NCBI RefSeq assembly: GCF_041296385.1
Contig: NC_091016.1
Span: 11,753,997-11,817,996 of the forward strand
DNA: 64,000 nucleotides
Direction of reading: 5' to 3'
DNA from: Aphelocoma coerulescens
Lineage: Eukaryota > Chordata > Aves > Passeriformes > Corvidae
The position numbers and the translations under genes were made by a program. Positions 12,801 through 23,500 of this stretch are shown in pieces. Numbering within the stretch: the stretch's first letter is position 1; every line of letters starts with the position of its first letter. The notes under the pieces are model-generated. The model did not search any database. It was not told the DNA's origin and worked only from the letters and a program-made list of their open reading frames with translations.

Positions 12801-13688
12801 CAACCACTTGTCAGTTCTAGTCAGTATTGTATCTTTAGATTTGCTTATTATTTTTTTATTACAATTGAAACAATGAATCAATATGGTGCATTGGTTTTAC
12901 AGATATTAAAAGTTCAGGACCTACCTGCACTAACAGGGCAAATCAAACATGCTGAGAAAGGACAGTTTCATTTCTATCTGAAAAGGCTTCCTCTTTTGCT
13001 GATAAAGTACAGCCTCCCTTGCCTGCTGTAACTGAAAGCACTTTCTCTCCAAGCTAGTTCATAAAAGGTTGCTTTCCTTTCTTCCTTCTACAGAATTACA
13101 GAAGAATAAGAGTTGATTGATTTTTATAAAACACTACTAGAGCACATATGAACACACAAACATGCTTAAAAATAGCGTATTTTCAAGCTTTATTGCACTG
13201 TCCCAAGAGTTTACCTGCCTTGCTGGGAAAAGCTGCTTACAGCCTGTTAAGGGTCAGGACAGAAGATTATTTAATTAGGTGGCAGCCCTAACCCTGGGTT
13301 AACAGAGAGGGGAATGCTTGTTACAAATTGCATCCAGCAAGGTTTGTGAGTCAGGAATGTTTATATGAAGACTAGTGCAAGGCAAGACAAAGAAGGATAT
13401 GCTCAGGATATCAAAGACACATGCTGTATTAAAAAACCCTCAAAACTTTTAGACAGTTAATGCATCACAAATAGCACTTTCAAAGAAACATGCTGTGAAA
13501 TGAGCTAGAGTCTAGACACATAAGCAGGAGCACAGAAACTGTTTTTCCAGGCATTAGGTCAAGCACTGTGCAAGCCACATCATAATGGTTAGTAACACTG
13601 AAGATCCCAAACAGGTACAGAGTTTACATATTTATTTACCTGTAGCTTAATCAGTTTCCATTTACATGGAGACACAGATGTTTTTTAC

Positions 13689-13902
13689 AGTGAGGATGGT
13701 AAAATCCTGGAGTAGGTGGCCCAGAGGGTTGGTGGAGGGCCCATCCCTGGGAATATTGAAAGTCAGATTGGACCAAGCCCTGAACAACCTGGTCTAGTTG
13801 AAGATGTCCCTGCTTACAGTGGACATAGATGGCCCATGGCTGGACTAAGTGGCCCTTAAAGGTCCCTTCCAATCCAAATGATTCCATGATGCTACAATCC
13901 TA
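13689..13902 (+). mobile_element. CR1 LINE 3' fragment
   Basis: Contains the typical CR1 tail phrases: a CCCAGAGGGTTGGTGGAGG block, a CATCCCTGGGAATATT block, CTAGTTGAAGATGTCCCTGC, and the 3' terminal AGGTCCCTTCCAATCC followed by ATGATTCCATGATGC. It is 5'-truncated and non-coding, as usual for CR1. Confidence 0.85.
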
Positions 13903-16002
13903 GTTTGAATGGCTGCAATTATGCTGCAATTATGAGCTTTACTAACAGCAGAAAATGACAAAGCATTGTCTGACACTTACTCTAAAAAAAAAATCACATC
14001 AATATTTGCAAAAAAGTTAGTCAGAAATATAGGTAACATAATGCAAAGTGTTGAATGCAATTCATGGTTTTCTACAGACTCACCTACACACTAATAAATA
14101 TCATGTTTCATTTTTAACTTCTTTTAGAAGTTAGATATAAAAGAAAAGCAACTTGGACATATTCAAACAAAAGAAAAGGGAATTAAAACCACACTAGTTC
14201 TTCTTTGTACTGCATGTAGAGGTTCAAAACTATTATCAGTGTCATAACTGCATTACAAGATTAAAATTGTATTTTCCTAAGTTCTTGGCTCTCTCTACTT
14301 GGAACTTAAAAAGGTAACAAATAAGGTATTATGTTCCTTATTTCTGTTTATTTTAGTCTCATTACATTATGCAATAGAAATTCTAGCCTCCTTCAATTTA
14401 ATTTAGCTGATTTTACTCCAGATTTGCATCTCCTAGATACAGCTGCAATGACAGAGATGCAAGGAGCAAGACTGTTTTACATAAGAATTCCTTTTTCTTT
14501 TGGCGATCTCAAGTTATTATTTTTTGGCTAGAGGCCAGTCAGTTTTAATGCTAACTTTGAGTGAAATCTGGGAATATTTTATTCCTAGACATCCTATCAA
14601 TTAGGTTTTTTCCCCTCAAAAGAAGAGACATCCTAACCATCTGTATCTGTTAATAAAAACAGGCAGAAAATTCCTTCCCTGGACTAGATCATATTCTGAT
14701 ATATAACCTCCCACTGTGGCCAGGCTCAGGTTCTCACCAGCCTGTTTTGCTGATTTGTTATTAACTCAAAGCTTACACTTATGTTCAGTGCTTGTTTTGT
14801 TTTCTTCTGGTGCAAATTGCCACCATTCAGTTTCACTTTTCACCACCACCTTTATATAGTTACTTTTGCCAGACTTTTCTGTGCCATCTCTCTGATCCAC
14901 TCTTGGTTCTTCCTGTTCAAGCTTCCCCCTTGCTGCATATCAGTTTGGCAACAGAACATTCATCAGTCATTAACAGTTTCTAAGAACTGCACGTTTATTG
15001 TTCTGCTTTGCTTCAGTCTTCTAGAACAGAACAACTTTTTTGATGTGTTCTTGAACTGCACAGTCACCCTTCATTTATTTAGGTCCCTAAGCAGGCTTCC
15101 CTATGGGAGATGCCCACTCCTCTTAGCATTTGTGCATTTAATTTCAAGATTCCAGGTTTCTCTATGAACTCTTAAGGTAACCTTTGCTAATCTTAGATCA
15201 GCTCAGGCTCCCACAAATAGTGAAGAGGCAGTACCTTTTCCAGAAGGAGCTGAAGGGAGAGGAAATTACCATTTTAGACTGGAAAGCTCAGGCTCTCAGC
15301 TATGGTCCTAAAAAATTAACCTGGTTTTAAAGCATTAATCCAGTCTTCCCTTCCCCCACGAATTAGCTCACTATTCACCTTGAACTTGGCAGAATTAATT
15401 TGCATTTCCCTGGCAAAGTGTCTAGCTATTGTGAGCCAAGTAACAAACACCTGAAAAACAACATCAACATGGCACCGAGTCTTCTCTTTGGCAGTATTAA
15501 CACAACAATACATAATTATTATTTTCACAGCACCACCTAATTTGTTACAGTGTTATGTGCTGTGTCATGGTGCTCCAAAATAAACCCATTTATCAAAGAG
15601 AGGACAGAAAGGCAAAAACAGCAAAGGAAATTGAAATCACACCCTCTTTATTACCTATTTTATTTTACCCTTTACAGAGGTTTTTAAAGGTGTCATCTGG
15701 CCTACTTAAAACTTCACAATATATAGAGATCACTCCCCGAGGGTCAGCCTTACTTATGCAAGCAGTTGCATTGCCCTAAATCTTGTCTCAAAGGGGTTAC
15801 TGAGACTACATCTTTCATCTGAGTTTGCATTCAGCTCAGTCATTTTATTTTGTAGACTATGCAGGGTACAAAGCTGGCATGAAACCACAAAGATACATGC
15901 ATACACTTTTAAGGATTATCTCATCACTGCACAATTCCTTTAGTTTTGCATAATTAATGATTAACAGTACTGAAACACCATACTCTAAGAATCTGTTAAA
16001 TA
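13903..16002. other. Intergenic, nothing recognised
   Basis: AT-rich DNA between two CR1 fragments. A 128-codon open frame at 14781-15167 is hydrophobic, pyrimidine-rich and unlike any family I know; I treat it as chance. Confidence 0.55.
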
Positions 16003-16066
16003 TGGGGGTTGGACTAGACGATCTCCAGAGGTCCCTTCCAACAAACACTAAACACTCTGTGATTCT
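16003..16066 (+). mobile_element. CR1 LINE extreme 3' end
   Basis: Short piece with GGTTGGACTAGACGATCTCC, AGGTCCCTTCCAAC and the terminal CTGTGATTCT, all diagnostic of the CR1 3' end. Confidence 0.85.
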
Positions 16067-16845
16067 TTACCAAGCAGCTTCAAGCCTGGACAGACTCTTG
16101 CAATACAACATTAAAAACCTGAGGAAAATAACAGCCAGAACACAGGGAGAGCAGGCACCTCTCAAAGCTGCGCTTCCAAGGGCCTTGCACAGAGCTTTCT
16201 CCCTGCATGGATTTTTTTTTCCCCTTTTGCAGAAAGCAGAAGTCACATGAGGAAGCTTGAGCAGCAAGGGCTCCAGCAGCACAGCTTATAAAAATACATA
16301 CATACACACATATAAATATATATAAAAGAATTATGTAATAATAGCATATATAGACGTTATAACTGAGGGAGACCAGCCTTAGCAGAGGGTGTTTGGGAGA
16401 ACAAGGACGACCAGCAGCTCTGGCAGTTTCCCTTAGGGAACCTTTCCCTGGGCAGAGACCTGAAGGAGCAAAGATAACTTGTTAGCACCAGTAGCTGTAG
16501 TAGCAATAAACCTCGGGTTTATTAAGGTATTTTTGTACTTACATCTGCTGCACAGGTCAGGAAATCCACAACCTTGGAGCCCTTTTCAAGACTTTTCAGG
16601 CCATTCACTGCCACCACACAATCACATTTGGCCAGGCCCAGCACTGAAAACAATCACATGTTGATCTGTCAAATCATACATAAAGGGAGGAAGAAAGTGT
16701 ATGTCATCATCCTGAATCAGTCCTGGTTTAGTAGCAAAAAGAAAAAAAAAAAGTTGTGTTTTGTAGTAACATTCAACACAAAAGGCCTACTAAAAGGGAC
16801 CTGCTGGCAGCACAGCAGCCCCAAAAATCGTCTTTTCCCCACACT
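16067..16845. other. Intergenic, nothing recognised
   Basis: No gene or known repeat seen apart from a TA/CA-rich microsatellite-like patch at about 16288-16325. Confidence 0.5.
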
Positions 16846-17150
16846 CCTATGAGGAGTGGCTGAGGGACCTGGGGTAAGTTTAGCCTGGAGGAAGCTCAGG
16901 GAGGACCTTATCTCTCTCTCCAGCTAGCTGGAGTCCGGCCTCTTCTACCCTGCCTGCAGTGAGAGGACCTCAGAAAATGACTTCAAGATGAGACAGGGGA
17001 GATTGGGATTAGATATTAGAACAAAAAGTTTTTTCACTGGTCTGGTGGTCAGACATTGGAGTGGGCTGCCGAGGGAGGTGGTGGAGTCACCATCCCCGGA
17101 GGTGTTCAAGAGGCGCCTGGATTTGGCGCTGGGTGATGTAGTTTAGTGGC
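16846..17150 (+). mobile_element. CR1 LINE fragment just upstream of the PPP3R1 promoter
   Basis: Opens with TATGAGGAGTGGCTGAGGGA and continues through a GGAGGACCTTATCTCTCTC block, GGGATTAGATATTAGA, and a GGGCTGCCGAGGGAGGTGGT block followed by GTTCAAGAGGCGCCTGGAT. These phrases appear in the same order in the CR1 copy at 60112-61037. The far 3' end is missing or diverged. It ends about 50-90 bp before the CpG-rich PPP3R1 promoter. Confidence 0.85.
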
Positions 17151-17266
17151 TTAGGAGTTTAGAGCTTACACTGGCAATGCCGAGTTAACGACTGGGCTCA
17201 AAATCTCTTCCGCCCCTGACGACTCGACAATCGCCTCACGGCCATTTTGCTCTCCCACCTCCCCGA

Positions 17267-17274
17267 TGACGTCA
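17267..17274. promoter_or_regulatory. PPP3R1: Consensus CRE (TGACGTCA)
   Basis: Perfect palindromic CREB/ATF site 288 bp upstream of the PPP3R1 start codon, inside the CpG island. Binding is inferred from the motif only. Confidence 0.65.
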
Positions 17275-17287
17275 CGGCCTCGCCTCG

Positions 17288-17305
17288 CCCCGCCCCACCC
17301 CCCCC
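17288..17305 (-). other. Potential G-quadruplex in the PPP3R1 promoter
   Basis: On the minus strand this reads as a run of 8 G, then T, 4 G, C, 4 G, giving at least four G-tracts with one-base loops. It overlaps the GC boxes. Confidence 0.5.
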
Positions 17306-17561
17306 GGCGCGGCGGAGGACCCGGATGTGAGAGCCCCCGCCCCCTCCGCCCCGCGCCAGTGCTGCTTGCGCCCCCTCCCTCCTTTGCTCGCTCCGTGCGC
17401 GGGTCAGCGGAGCCTCTGCCGCAGTGACGGGAGCAGGATCGGGAGCAGGATCGGAAGCGGACTGGGAGTGGCAACGGCGGCGGCGACGCCGGACAACGCA
17501 GAGCGAGGCCGGGGTCGGCGGATTCATCTGCGGGGGAGACGCCTGACGCCCACCCGCCGCC

Positions 17562-17564
17562 ATG
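17562..17564 (+). CDS. PPP3R1: PPP3R1 coding exon 1 (ATG only)
   Basis: The initiator ATG is immediately followed by the donor GTGAGG. The coding part of exon 1 is therefore a single codon; the myristoylated glycine comes from exon 2, 23.9 kb away. The intron is phase 0. Confidence 0.95.
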
Positions 17565-20500
17565 GTGAGGACCCTCCCTCGCTTCCCCTCCCTAACTCTT
17601 CCCACCTCCCCGCTCCCGCCCCGCCGGAATATTCCAGACCGGGCCGGGTCCCCCACCCCCGCGGCCCCACCACCGCTCCGCCTCGGCGCTGCCCTGCCCC
17701 TGACCCGGCTCCTCCTGCCCCCGGGCCGTCCACGTCCTCCCGCGGGCGAGCGCCTCTTTAGGCTTCCCTCCCGGCTCCCCCCGGCGGTATCCCCCCCTCT
17801 CTCCTCTGCCGCCTACGGAGCCCCGCTGGCTCTCCGCCGCCTCCCTCCGCCGCCTTGGCAGCGCTTGTCGGGCTCGGCCTTTCCCTTCCCCGGCACCCTC
17901 TCACCTCACCCCCACCCGGGCCTCCCTGCCGTCCGGGGATTCGCGTGCCCCGGGCTGCGCCTCGTCTGTTCCCCAGAGGCCCCATCGGCCCCCGGAGCCG
18001 TTTCGAAACGAAACTCCGGCAATTTCGGCAGAGCCGCCGTGCGGGGGTTGTTTCGCAGCTCCGCGGGGTTCTCCCCCCGCCCCCGGTGCAGCAGCAGTAG
18101 CGCTGTGTTGTTCGTGTGCGGACCGGAAAGCTGTAATGTACGTAGCCCAATGGGCTGGATAATGTGCGCTGTAACTGGGCTGGGGCGGAAGGCTGACACT
18201 TCACGTACGATGGGTGTTCGAGGTTTGAGGCTGCGGGAGTGCGATGTGTCCAGGTGTGCGTGTGTGTGCGAGAGTCACTCTGTTTTTTCAATCATGACGG
18301 GTTTAAATTTCCCTTTTTCTGCCGTAAAATTAACCCGGAGATACAGTATGGAGTCCTGTAGTATTTTACGTCGACACTAGGGGTGTCTCCTGCTTTTCAC
18401 TGCTGCCAAGAAATCAACGCCCTTTTTTTAATAAACATTTATTTTAGCCTAAATTATCCAGTACCCTGGCTGCAGGAAGACCTAGCAATATTTTGGTTTT
18501 ACAGCTGGAGAAATAGAAATAGTTTAAATTCCGTGTTAGACCTCACAGGGCCTGGAAGTCAAAATGGGTTTCCTTTTGTTTTTAAGCAAGGTATTGCAGT
18601 CTTTCCTTTAAAAAAATAGAGTTGAAGTAGAAACTAATGTGCCATGCTCAGGCTGGTTTTGTGTGTACGCTTTAATAGATGTGTGTTTGGAGAAATGTTT
18701 TGAAATGTATAAAGCTTTGGTTTTGGTTGGGAGCACATCAAGACTGTGAGGGGGAAAAACTCATATTTTGAGAACAAGGTATTAATGAATTTGAGACTTA
18801 AAAAAGTTATTGTCACTCATGCCATAGTTATAATACTGCTAATTATTTTGGATGTATAGATCATCGTGAACAGTGATCATCTTCCACACAACAGGTGTGC
18901 TTATCCTGCCAGTAGTTGGGTCTTCTGTGAAAATTGTGTTCTAAAAACCTGCCAGATGAGATAGACTAACATGCATAAAAGGAAATAAATGTTATTGAAC
19001 TGTGATGCCCATGTGTCTGTCAGTGACCTTTAATGAACTTAACTTTCATGTATTATTTTTTCCTCCATTCATTTATAACTAAAGCTTTCCCATCATCTTT
19101 TGATGGTATAATCATGTTGATCGTTACTTTATTGCTTCCTGAATAGTATTTATGCATTGCAATGTGGAAATGCATATACTGAGGAAAAAAGGTGTGCTGG
19201 ATGTTATCTCTACCAGTAAAGGTGCTTGTTTTCTCAAATAAGTGTAACACCACTGTAGTTATATCATTACACTGGTTCTGGTAATACCTGATCTTAGGTG
19301 CCTTTTAGTCTGAAAACCAATCTAAAACTATACATTAACAAAAAAATCCTGCCAGCATTTCATTTAAGTTGCTGTGCATTTTGTTGTCATTAATCAGGGG
19401 ATGTTTTCCTTAAAAGAGTTCAGTTTTAATGAAGAAGTACATCTTGTTTCAACCCTTATGGTATTAGAGCAATTCTTTTTTCACAGTTTAGAACAACATT
19501 TCTTTAATGTTCTTACAGGATGAGAGAGCTGACAGTTATGGTGAAAAAAGAGGTGAATGTATTGTTGTGTTTGTAGTAGGTAGCTTAAGATAAAAACATC
19601 TAGTGAGTCAAAGAATGTTCTTCTGGATGTTTAGGTATAGCCAGTTCTAAAATAATCTGTCAGAGCATACGATGATGAGTCCATTACATAATGCTAGAAG
19701 TAATGTTGATAAGCTATTTTTGTCAGAGTTGACTTAGCAAGTTTTTCCTATGAGTAGTGTTTTCTAGGAAAAGGTATACAGCACAGATAAAGGTATTAAA
19801 TGATCTTAGTTTTAGATAGATAAATTCTGTCTTCTTGGGATGATCTGTGTTCTGGTTCATATCCAGTTCTTGAACTTTATAGATGTAGTACAGAAACCCC
19901 TGTCTAAAGAATTCTACAGGAATCACCCAAAGCATGTTACATTGTGCATCCATCTTAACTTGTCTCTTATTCAATTGTTTTGACTCACTTCACATGAATA
20001 CTAGTGCCTCTGGTGCATTTTCTCCAGCCAGAACTGATCTAACACTGGTTCTAAATTACTGGAGTAAAGAACCTCCTAAACAGGTTTTTTGCAATAAAAC
20101 AAAAAAATAGCCCCAGAAGACCATCTTAAATAATTGTTTACTATTTAGCAGGGAGGATATTAAATACTTTGGTTATGAGCTGAACTAAAAGCTAGTTATT
20201 CCATTACCAAATCATGATTTCACTGTTATCATGACAAATATCTGGATAATCAGTTTGGTTTTTAACAGGTGGCAGAAACTGAGAGGCACTCACAGGGTCT
20301 GGGTTACAGCCTACTGATGGGCTTTTCCCACAAGAGGAATAACTGGTCTAGGATTTAAACTGTGAAGTTCATGTATAGGTCTTGAGAAATATTTGGTAGT
20401 CTTATTTAAGCCAGTTAGTTTAGTGAAAGATTTGATTTTGGAAATAACTCTCACATGTATGGTTTAGAGGCCAATTTGAATATGCAAGTCTCCTTGACTC

Positions 20501-23500
20501 TGTGATTAAATAGGAAGATAGATTCTGTTGGTGGAGAAGGAAAAAAAAACTTTAAAAAGTAATATTTTTTTCACCATTCCTGTGGTAGAAGTAGAATTCT
20601 GTTTTTATTTGGTTAAATGATTAATTTAACAATAGGGAGGAATGAAAATTGAGTAGTTGAAGAGGAAATTGTTTATGGTGGGCATATCTCAAGAGCTTCA
20701 GTATATTCATCACCTAAGCCATCTGGCTTAACAGTGAAAGGGAAACTTAAAGGGAGTGAGATTAATAACACTTAAATTGTGGGGTTTATTAATTTCTTAA
20801 AGTAGATGGGACTGACTTCTGTCAATCAGTGCCAGAAAAAGAGAGTAATTCTGGTATTTCTGAGGAAACAAGATGAGGCAGAAATACACATTTTAATGCC
20901 AAACCATTTCTCTTTGTCTGCTTCTGCCTCCTCACAGAATGGGTCAGGTTGGAAGGGACCACAGTGGGTCACCTGGTTCAACCTCCCTGCTCAAGCAGGG
21001 TCATCCTGGAGCACATTGCACAGGATTGTGTCCAGATGGTTCTGGAATATCTCCAGGGAGGAGGACTCCACACCCTCTTTGGGTGATCTGTTCCGTGTGT
21101 GGTCACTGTGCAGTAAAGAGGTTCTTCCTCATGCTAAGGTGGAACATCAGTTTCTGTGTGCATCAGTTTCTGCCCATTACCTCTTGTCCTATTGCTTGAC
21201 ACCACCAAGCAGAGCCCAGTTCATCCTCTTGGAACCCTCTCTTCAGATACTGATACACATTGATTAGGTCCTGGCTCCTTCAGCCTTTCCTTGTAAGAGA
21301 GGTGCGCCTCTCCCTTAATCTGGGTGCTGAATTGGTGTTTACCTGGCAGTGTTACAGAAGAAATAGCTTTTTTTCTAATTGTAGGTATGCTTTATATAAT
21401 TGTAGGTATGCTGTTCTTCTACTGTAATTCATAATTTACACTTGCATAAGATTTTTCAACATCGGGTTGATTTTTTTTCTTCTAGTTTGAAGAATTGTTT
21501 TGATTTCCCTCCCCATTTTTACTGCCTGAGTTTAGCTGTGTTTCACGAAAGAAAATTTTATCCTCTCCTAAAATGTTTTAAATCTGAAAGATAGTAGAGC
21601 ATAAAATTCTGTAGGTTGGACTCAGTGATCTTGGAGGTCTCTTCCAACCTGATTCCGTGATTCTAGAGACTTTGGTTTAACTATAGGAAGTGATGACCAA
21701 AAATTGTTTTAATAGAAAAACATTTTTTGTGATTTGAGCTAATATATGACTTCTTAAAAGCATTTTGCTCTTGATTTCTGTGCCCCTTCTCTTCCCTGCC
21801 AAGCCTGTTTTCCCTTCTCTGTGTAATATTTGTCAAGTTGTAATTGGAAGAAAAATTATACTGTACTGTTCTTTGTTCACTGGCAGCCAGTTCATTTAGT
21901 GAAACATTTCCTAGTTTTCCATCCTTGTTTTCTTCTGGACTGTATATTTTTTTGTTTTTCTAAGCTTATTTATTCTTCTGTGTTCCCTACAGAAGGACCA
22001 TGGGGGTAAAGGGGACTGGTTGTTTCTATGTTTCCTACATGCTATTTCTTTGCCAGAATCAGCAGAAACAGAAGGTGCTACTGTGTGATGTCCTTGTCAT
22101 GATCCAACTCATCAGCTGCTGGAGGAGTGAGCACTGTGAGGATGGGGGAGTAAAAATTGAAGTGTTGGGGAAGGAATGATGAGAGGCATGGATTGGCATA
22201 AAAAGAGGAGTGAAAAGTGCTTGTGCTTAAAGGTTACGCAGCTGGAACCACTGAGCAGGATACCATTAGAAAATAAGCATCTTGTTTGACTCGCAGGCCT
22301 ATGTTAATTAAAATATAGAAAAGTTGGAACTCCTGAAACACTTAGAATTTTAATTGCCGACATGATTATATAAATTACGTAACTATGTTCTTTTTTTCCC
22401 AAAAATCAATAAGAATTTAACTTGCTGTGCTCTTGTGAAGCTGGTAAATATTGCCCTTGTTCTGCAAATGAAACAGGTTGAGGCCATGGCAGGGTAATAA
22501 CTTATTCAAGGTCCTTGTTATTGTTTAGAAGTTAGAATTAGTATGTAATACTGGAAATGGATAGTGTGTTTGTAGCTTTGAAAAAAAATATGTCTAAATC
22601 AAATTTACTATTACAAATTTAGGGGTCTTGTGACTTGGAGTTAAAATGCAGCCACTAGAAAATGTGCTATGGATTGTCCATTTGGCTTAGGGCAAGTGAT
22701 AGTGTTCAGTGGTCACAGGCTGCCTTCTTCCAACATCTTGGTGTTTTAGTTGCTTAAAGTGACTGCTTTTAGAGATCAGACCTGGAGATGGGCCTTTAAT
22801 ATCTCTTAAAAGCTACTCTGTTTCTTAGTTGGCAGTGGCCTAAAGTAATCTTGACACCAGCAGTGTCAGAAAAATCAGCTACAGAGATTACCTTTGTGTG
22901 CTGAATGGAAGTGGGAAAGTCTTGGATGTGCACCAACATCTTTTAATCTGTAACAGATAAATCTTTTGGTATACCAGTTCAGGTATTCTGAGAAAGTTCA
23001 GGACTAGAAGCAGTATATTCTACTTGGTGTATGATGTAGCTAGATTATTTTGGTTAGTGCATGAAATACTGTTTTTAGTAATAATGAGATTAGTTTAACC
23101 AGGGCCAAGCTTAAACTTTGGCTTGTCTTTCTATTCAGGTCTTATATATATAATTTGAGTCGCAAAGTCTGTGGAGAATTGTTTGTGGTTTTTTTTTAAG
23201 TTTCAGGTGTGTCTAAGAATAAAACCCCCATCTTTCAAGTAAAGTAATTTTTGGAGTGTCAGTTCTTAATTTTGATGTTTTGTGTAGTTTGGTAGTTATA
23301 CTTTATTAGGCTTTTTCCATAAGGACCATGTTTTGTATACTACTAAGCACTTTAACTGCTTGGGCAAAACTGTGTTGGTGGTACAAAACAGGCTGGAGAC
23401 TATATCTGACTCTCTTGTAATTGGACAGTCATTTGGCCCTGCTATTGATACTCCCTTCCACAATTAAGGAAGAGATCCTAGTGATATAATCCTTAACTGC

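Larger units (their letters stand above)
1705..13688. other. Intergenic region without a recognised gene
   Basis: Twelve kilobases of AT-rich DNA. The open frames here are short, low-complexity and show no family resemblance. I looked for exons of CNRIP1, which neighbours PPP3R1 in mammals, and did not find them. The visible content is simple sequence: a T-run near 6205-6219, an A/C-rich tract at 6353-6475 and a 27-base A-run at 9834-9860. No CR1 piece was recognised here. Confidence 0.6.
17200..18270 (+). promoter_or_regulatory. PPP3R1: PPP3R1 CpG island, promoter and 5'UTR
   Basis: A sharp switch to GC-rich, CpG-dense DNA spans the first exon. Upstream of the ATG it holds a YY1-type GCCATTTTG (17241-17249), a full palindromic CRE (17267-17274), GC boxes within the C-rich tract 17288-17305 and an ETS-like CCGGATGT near 17321. 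There is no clear TATA box, typical of a broadly expressed CpG-island gene. The 5'UTR contains a 12-base direct repeat GGGAGCAGGATC (17429-17440 and 17441-17452). The exact transcription start cannot be read from sequence. Confidence 0.85.

Noticed and set aside
14781..15167. A 128-codon hydrophobic frame resembling a membrane protein
   Set aside because: Pyrimidine-rich DNA gives Phe/Leu/Ser runs; no start context, homology or gene structure.
17198..18291. Several long antisense open frames across the PPP3R1 CpG island
   Set aside because: GC-rich shadows without domains or splice support.
17562..18380. A 272-codon open frame reading from the PPP3R1 ATG straight into intron 1
   Set aside because: It crosses a consensus GTGAGG donor and is open only because the CpG island is stop-poor; its Pro/Arg-rich content matches GC-biased noncoding DNA.
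20806..21267. A 153-codon plus-strand frame
   Set aside because: Mostly the reverse strand of a CR1 3' tail, which is noncoding.
21378..21415. Tandem AATTGTAGGTATGCT units
   Set aside because: Only two copies of a short unit in AT-rich DNA, too little to call an array.
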